A DNA stretch of 16,787 nucleotides from RUG563 sp964423675 (GTDB lineage: Bacteria > Bacillota > Clostridia > Christensenellales > Aristaeellaceae). The position numbers and the translations under genes were made by a program. Within the stretch, counting starts at the first letter, position 1, and every line of letters begins with the position of its first letter. This document shows positions 13,462 to 16,787 of the stretch, piece after piece. The stretch lies in contig CAYRFP010000046.1 of assembly GCA_964423675.1 (NCBI GenBank), positions 1 through 16,787 on the forward strand, written 5' to 3'. The notes under the pieces were generated by a model, which saw only the letters and a list, made by a program, of their open reading frames with translations, was not told the DNA's origin and ran no database searches.

Positions 13462-13899
13462 ATGACATCCAAGCAAGTGCTTTTATCTGTTACGGGAACA
13501 GCCCAGAATCCTCAGGAGGACGAGGATGCTGTTCGTCTTTTAACCACCGGTACCCTGACCGGCGACAACAACGCTTGGCGGCTGGATTATACGGAAACCC
13601 AGCCGGACGGCGGCGGAACGCACGAAATTACTGTGACGCTGGACGGGGGCGTGGTGACCATGCAGCGCCAGGGCGAATATGCCACCAGCATGGTTTTTGA
13701 AAAGGGCTGCCGGTTTGAGGGCAGCTATGCCACGCCCTTTGGCGAACTTGCCATGGGGGTATATGCTACCCAGGTGAAATACCAGGTGGATCCCCAGACG
13801 GGCGGCGAAGTAAATTTGCAATATCAATTGGATTTACAGGGACAGTTTGCGGAAATGCATGAGCTGCGGATCCGCTTTTGCCCGGCTGGAAAAGCATGA
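13462..13899 (+). CDS. DUF1934 family protein (YwiB-like)
   Basis: The 145-residue predicted cytosolic beta-rich protein matches the DUF1934 pattern: an N-terminal strand MTSKQVLLSVTGTAQ, then a long run of alternating strands through TPFGELAMGVYATQVKYQVD and a closing LQYQLDLQGQFAEMHELRIRF. The fold is calycin-like in known members; the function is unknown. The ATG at 13462 follows AAGGAG by about 12 bases; the open frame to 13267 is rejected because it crosses the promoter and has no ribosome binding site. Its stop overlaps the next gene as ATGA. In many Clostridia this gene stands next to argS, which is not in this window. Confidence 0.85.
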   Translation: MTSKQVLLSVTGTAQNPQEDEDAVRLLTTGTLTGDNNAWRLDYTETQPDGGGTHEITVTLDGGVVTMQRQGEYATSMVFEKGCRFEGSYATPFGELAMGVYATQVKYQVDPQTGGEVNLQYQLDLQGQFAEMHELRIRFCPAGKA

Positions 13900-14396
13900 C
13901 GCCGCTGATGACGTGGCGGCAGGAACTTCAGTCGCTGCTGCCCTGCGGCTTTTTAAGGCGGGCGCAGGGAGAAGAGGGGCTGTTCGTCAGCGATTATTCC
14001 GTTCGTTGCCAGGAATCGGAGGCAATTGACCGGGCGCTGCTGGCGGCGGGGTTTCAGATTGCGCCCATGGGACGACTGCGGCAGATTGACGGTACAGCGG
14101 AAAAATATCGCCGATTCATTGCCGAACTGCCGCCGGCCTCCCTTCCAGCTCCTACGGAAGAAACACTTTATTTATGGGGGCTTGCCCGGCGGCTGCAGGC
14201 GGCGCAAACGCCCCTGGAGCGGCAGCCCATCGCCCCCATCAGGCTGACGCTGAAATGCTTGGATGGCGGCGATGTTGCATCGCTGCAGCGGCTTTTGCCG
14301 CCCATGCTGGCGTTTGGCCAGCGCCAAGGCCAGCCCTTGCCTACGGCGGCGGGGCAACTGATCGCTTTTTATTTGAAAGGAGACGCGCTATGCTGA
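13896..14396 (+). CDS. Hypothetical protein, 166 aa
   Basis: I do not recognise this family. The start codon overlaps the DUF1934 stop (ATGA) and the stop overlaps the start of the hydrolase gene by seven bases, so it is a real, translationally coupled gene. An ATG four codons inside (13908) is an alternative start. The protein looks cytosolic, with no signal peptide or membrane segment. It has two parts: an alpha/beta-like N-terminal half (GLFVSDYSVR, then IDRALLAAGFQIAPMGRLRQID) and, after a Pro-rich linker near residue 83, an all-helical C-terminal half (TLYLWGLARRLQAA and SLQRLLPPMLAFGQ). No catalytic motif stands out. Confidence 0.8.
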   Translation: MTPLMTWRQELQSLLPCGFLRRAQGEEGLFVSDYSVRCQESEAIDRALLAAGFQIAPMGRLRQIDGTAEKYRRFIAELPPASLPAPTEETLYLWGLARRLQAAQTPLERQPIAPIRLTLKCLDGGDVASLQRLLPPMLAFGQRQGQPLPTAAGQLIAFYLKGDALC

Positions 14397-15043
14397 TTTC
14401 CTATCATGGGCATTCGGAATTTTGTCTGGAAAGCGCAGATGGCTTTGCGCTTCTGACGGATCCATATGATCGCCACGTGGGCTATCCTATGCGCAGCTGG
14501 CGGACGGACGGCGTTACGGTTTCCCATGGGCATAGCGATCACAACGACATTGGCAAAGCTCTGGGCACCCCGGCAATTGTGGATGGAGAAGGTGTCTGGA
14601 TGCTGTCTCCAGAGGTGAAGGTTACAGCGATTCCCTCTTTCCACGATGATGCACAGGGAACGAAGCGGGGAAACAATCTGATGATGCGCATCGAAATGGA
14701 TGGGCTTGTGCTGGCGCATCTGGGCGATTTAGGAGAGTTGCTTACTCCGGCGCAGCAAAAAGCATTGGGCCGGGTGGATATTCTGCTGGTTCCGGTGGGC
14801 GGCTATTATACGATAGATGCGCAGGGGGCGAAGGCGGCGGTGGACGCTTTGCAGCCGCGGATGGTAATTCCCATGCATTATAAAACGGCTGTGAACGCAG
14901 ATTGGCCGATTGCGGGGCCGGAGCCGTTTTTGCAACTGATGGATGCAGCGCATGCCGCGCCCATTCCTCTGCTGCGCGTGACCCGGGGTGATTTAAGCCA
15001 GCAGCCACAGGTGGCCTATATGGCCTGGGATACGGGAAAATAA
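14390..15043 (+). CDS. MBL-fold metal-dependent hydrolase (UPF0173/UlaG-like)
   Basis: The predicted protein has 217 residues and a metallo-beta-lactamase fold. The metal-binding motif SHGHSDHND (residues 45-53, HxHxDH) is complete. Further ligands are likely His75 in SFHDD, Asp113 in HLGDLG and His163 in PMHYKT. This compact pattern is that of the UPF0173/UlaG-like group (beta-lactamase superfamily domain 2), whose substrates are mostly unknown. AGGAG lies seven bases before the ATG at 14390; the upstream extension to 14174 is the shadow of the preceding gene. It is the third gene of the DUF1934 run, 93 bases before dnaE. Confidence 0.92.
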   Translation: MLISYHGHSEFCLESADGFALLTDPYDRHVGYPMRSWRTDGVTVSHGHSDHNDIGKALGTPAIVDGEGVWMLSPEVKVTAIPSFHDDAQGTKRGNNLMMRIEMDGLVLAHLGDLGELLTPAQQKALGRVDILLVPVGGYYTIDAQGAKAAVDALQPRMVIPMHYKTAVNADWPIAGPEPFLQLMDAAHAAPIPLLRVTRGDLSQQPQVAYMAWDTGK

Positions 15044-15136
15044 CAGTCCTCTTTGCCGGGCTTTTGGAAGAAAGCATAGAACACAGAAGTATTTTTCCTA
15101 TTTTCTTTGCCTATTTTTTTGTCTTGGAGGAGCATC

Positions 15137-16366
15137 ATGGCGTTTGCGCATCTGCATTTGCATACGGAGTATAGCCTGCTGGACGGGGCGTGCCGGATTG
15201 AGCGGCTGGTGAAGCGGGTGAAGGCGCTGGGCATGGATGCCTGCGCTATCACGGATCACGGGGTGCTCTATGGCGCGGTGGAGTTTTATATGGCGTGCCA
15301 GCGGGAAGGAATCCATCCGGTGATCGGATGCGAGGTTTACGTCTGCCCGGACATGGAAGATAAGCGCGCCCTGAGCCGGGAATACAGCCATCTGATTTTG
15401 CTGTGCGAAAATGAAACGGGCTATCGCAATCTGATGCGTTTGGTCAGCGAGGGGTTTGTGCGCGGGTTTTATTATAAGCCCCGGATCGATTATGCGCTTT
15501 TGCGCCAGCATCATGAAGGGCTGATTGCCCTGTCTGCCTGTTTGAGCGGCGATTTGCCGAAACTGCTGCTGGACGAGCAATATCAGGAGGCGGAAAAATA
15601 CGTCCGGGATATGGCGGAGATGTTTGGCCTGGATCATTTTTATATCGAAATCATGGATCATGGCATTGCCGAGGAAAAGCAGGTGCTGCCCCGGCTGATG
15701 GAGATCAGCGAAGAAACGGGTATTCCCCTGGTGGCCACCAACGACTGCCATTACGAGCGGCAGGAGGATGCGGATGCGCAGGAGGTGCTCATGTGCATCC
15801 AGACGGGGAAAACGCTGGAAGATGATACACGCATGCGCATGACCACGCGGGAGTTGTATGTAAAATCCGAATCAGAGATGCTTTCGCTGTTTCCTGGCCA
15901 TGCGGATGCGGTGCAGCGCACAGAGGAAATTGCCCGGCGCTGCCAGGTTTCATTTGATTTTTCCACAGTGCATTTGCCCCGCTATGATGTACCGGCAGGG
16001 GAAACGGCAGAAAGCATGCTGCGCAGGCTCTGCGAAGATGGGCTGAAAGAGCGCTATGCCGCTGATGACCAGTGGGCCCGGGAACGGCTGGAATACGAGC
16101 TGGGCGTGATCGGGAAGATGGGCTATGTGGACTATTTCCTGATTGTATGGGACTTTATTAAATATGCCAAGGATCATGGCATCATGGTGGGGCCGGGCCG
16201 TGGCAGCGGGGCGGGCTCTATCGTTGCTTACTGCCTGAATATTACCATGCTCGACCCCCTGAAATATCAACTGCTGTTTGAGCGCTTTCTGAACCCGGAG
16301 CGGGTGTCCATGCCGGATATCGATGTGGATTTCTGCTATGAGCGGCGGCAGGAAGTGATTGATTAA
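15137..16366 (+). CDS. dnaE: DNA polymerase III alpha subunit, N-terminal part up to a premature TAA
   Basis: DnaE is a DNA polymerase III alpha subunit. The 409 visible residues hold the PHP domain (HLHLHTEYSLLDG at 5-17, AITDHG, later ATNDCHY) and the start of the polymerase domain (GPGRGSGAGSIVAYCLN). The catalytic aspartates are in PDIDVDF (about 393-399). The start at 15137 follows GGAGG by six bases. A TAA at 16364-16366 stops the frame in the middle of a conserved block: after RRQEVID the family continues Y-V-x-x-K-Y-G. The same frame continues after it with recognisable DnaE sequence, so this is one gene interrupted by nonsense codons, not a short protein. No insertion or deletion is involved. 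See the next entry. Confidence 0.93.
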   Translation: MAFAHLHLHTEYSLLDGACRIERLVKRVKALGMDACAITDHGVLYGAVEFYMACQREGIHPVIGCEVYVCPDMEDKRALSREYSHLILLCENETGYRNLMRLVSEGFVRGFYYKPRIDYALLRQHHEGLIALSACLSGDLPKLLLDEQYQEAEKYVRDMAEMFGLDHFYIEIMDHGIAEEKQVLPRLMEISEETGIPLVATNDCHYERQEDADAQEVLMCIQTGKTLEDDTRMRMTTRELYVKSESEMLSLFPGHADAVQRTEEIARRCQVSFDFSTVHLPRYDVPAGETAESMLRRLCEDGLKERYAADDQWARERLEYELGVIGKMGYVDYFLIVWDFIKYAKDHGIMVGPGRGSGAGSIVAYCLNITMLDPLKYQLLFERFLNPERVSMPDIDVDFCYERRQEVID

Positions 16367-16787
16367 GTGACCCGGAAATAAGGGGCAGATCAAGTATGCC
16401 AAAATATTACCTTTGGCACCATGGCAGCCCGGGGCGTGCTACGGGATGTGGGGCGGGTGCTGGGCTATCCGTATGCCGAGGTTGATCAGGTTGCCAAGGC
16501 GGTGCCCATGGCGCTGGATATGACGCTGGAAAAGGCCATGGGACAGAGCAAGGAATTGCGGGAAATGTATGAAACGGATCCCCGGGTAAAAAAGCTGGTA
16601 GATACCGCCGCCACCCTGGAGGGCATGCCCCGCCATGCTTCCACCCATGCCGCCGGTGTGCTGATTACAAGAGAGCCTGTCACGCATTACGTGCCCTTGC
16701 AGCGCAACGATGAAGTAATTACCACCCAGTATCCCATGGGCGTGATAGAAAAGCTGGGACTTTTGAAAATGGACTTCCTGGGGCTGC
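16367..16787 (+). pseudogene. dnaE: dnaE continuation beyond two in-frame TAA codons (runs off right edge)
   Basis: In the same frame as the upstream part, codons give VTRK, then a second TAA (16379-16381), then GADQVCQNITFGTMAARG and VLRDVGRVLGYPYAEVDQ. The downstream sequence continues through RHASTHAAGVLI and QYPMGVIEKLGLLKMDFLGL, all typical DnaE. Both TAA codons fall where DnaE proteins usually have tyrosine, and Asn replaces the usual hydrophobic residue of CQIITFGT a few codons later. About 600 residues would remain beyond the window. Two single-base errors of TAT or TAC to TAA in a poorly sequenced stretch explain this most simply. A true nonsense pseudogene is the alternative; TAA is the normal stop for most genes here. 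Confidence 0.8.

Noticed and set aside
16364..16381. Genome-wide reassignment of TAA to tyrosine as an explanation for dnaE
   Set aside because: ppdK, trx, rseC, spoIIIAH, spoIIIAD, the M18 gene, the lipoprotein gene, dnaA and the hydrolase gene all end at TAA where their families end, so TAA is a normal stop here.

Overview
The window looks like a draft-quality piece of chromosome from an endospore-forming member of the Clostridia. It has a complete spoIIIA operon, a Gram-positive style DnaA, a pyruvate phosphate dikinase of the bacterial type, strong GGAGG ribosome binding sites throughout, and moderately high GC. A run of ten N in the first gene shows it is an assembly with a gap, possibly a metagenome bin. 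No rRNA, tRNA, CRISPR array or insertion sequence was seen.

Layout, left to right: (1) the C-terminal 545 residues of ppdK (+), ending at a textbook terminator. (2) A minus-strand block: the complete sporulation operon spoIIIAA-AB-AC-AD-AE-AF-AG-AH, then rseC and a thioredoxin with their own likely promoter and a terminator after trx. The spoIIIAF gene is a 55-codon ORF tied to both neighbours by ATGA overlaps. (3) Two plus-strand single genes, each with its own promoter and terminator: an AI-2E family transporter and an M18 aminopeptidase. (4) A minus-strand orphan lipoprotein solute-binding protein of a sugar ABC transporter, whose likely promoter has an 11-base C tract (G tract on the given strand) between the -35 and -10. 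(5) dnaA (minus), followed by a terminator and preceded by a leader with a strong promoter, DnaA boxes, a terminator-like hairpin and an AT-rich segment; this is a candidate oriC or autoregulatory region. (6) A plus-strand run: DUF1934 protein, an unrecognised protein, a metallo-beta-lactamase-fold hydrolase, and dnaE, which is interrupted by two TAA codons at positions where the family has tyrosine and runs off the right edge.

How the genes work together: the spoIIIA genes build the mother-cell half of the feeding-tube channel used during engulfment. The rseC/trx pair is a small thiol-redox unit. dnaA and dnaE belong to replication. The remaining genes are housekeeping or nutrient-acquisition genes without an evident shared pathway.

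The observations most worth following are the homopolymer-spaced promoter of the lipoprotein gene, the minimal SpoIIIAF, the double ochre in dnaE, and the terminator-like element in the dnaA leader. I did not find a clearly new multi-gene defence or mobile system here.
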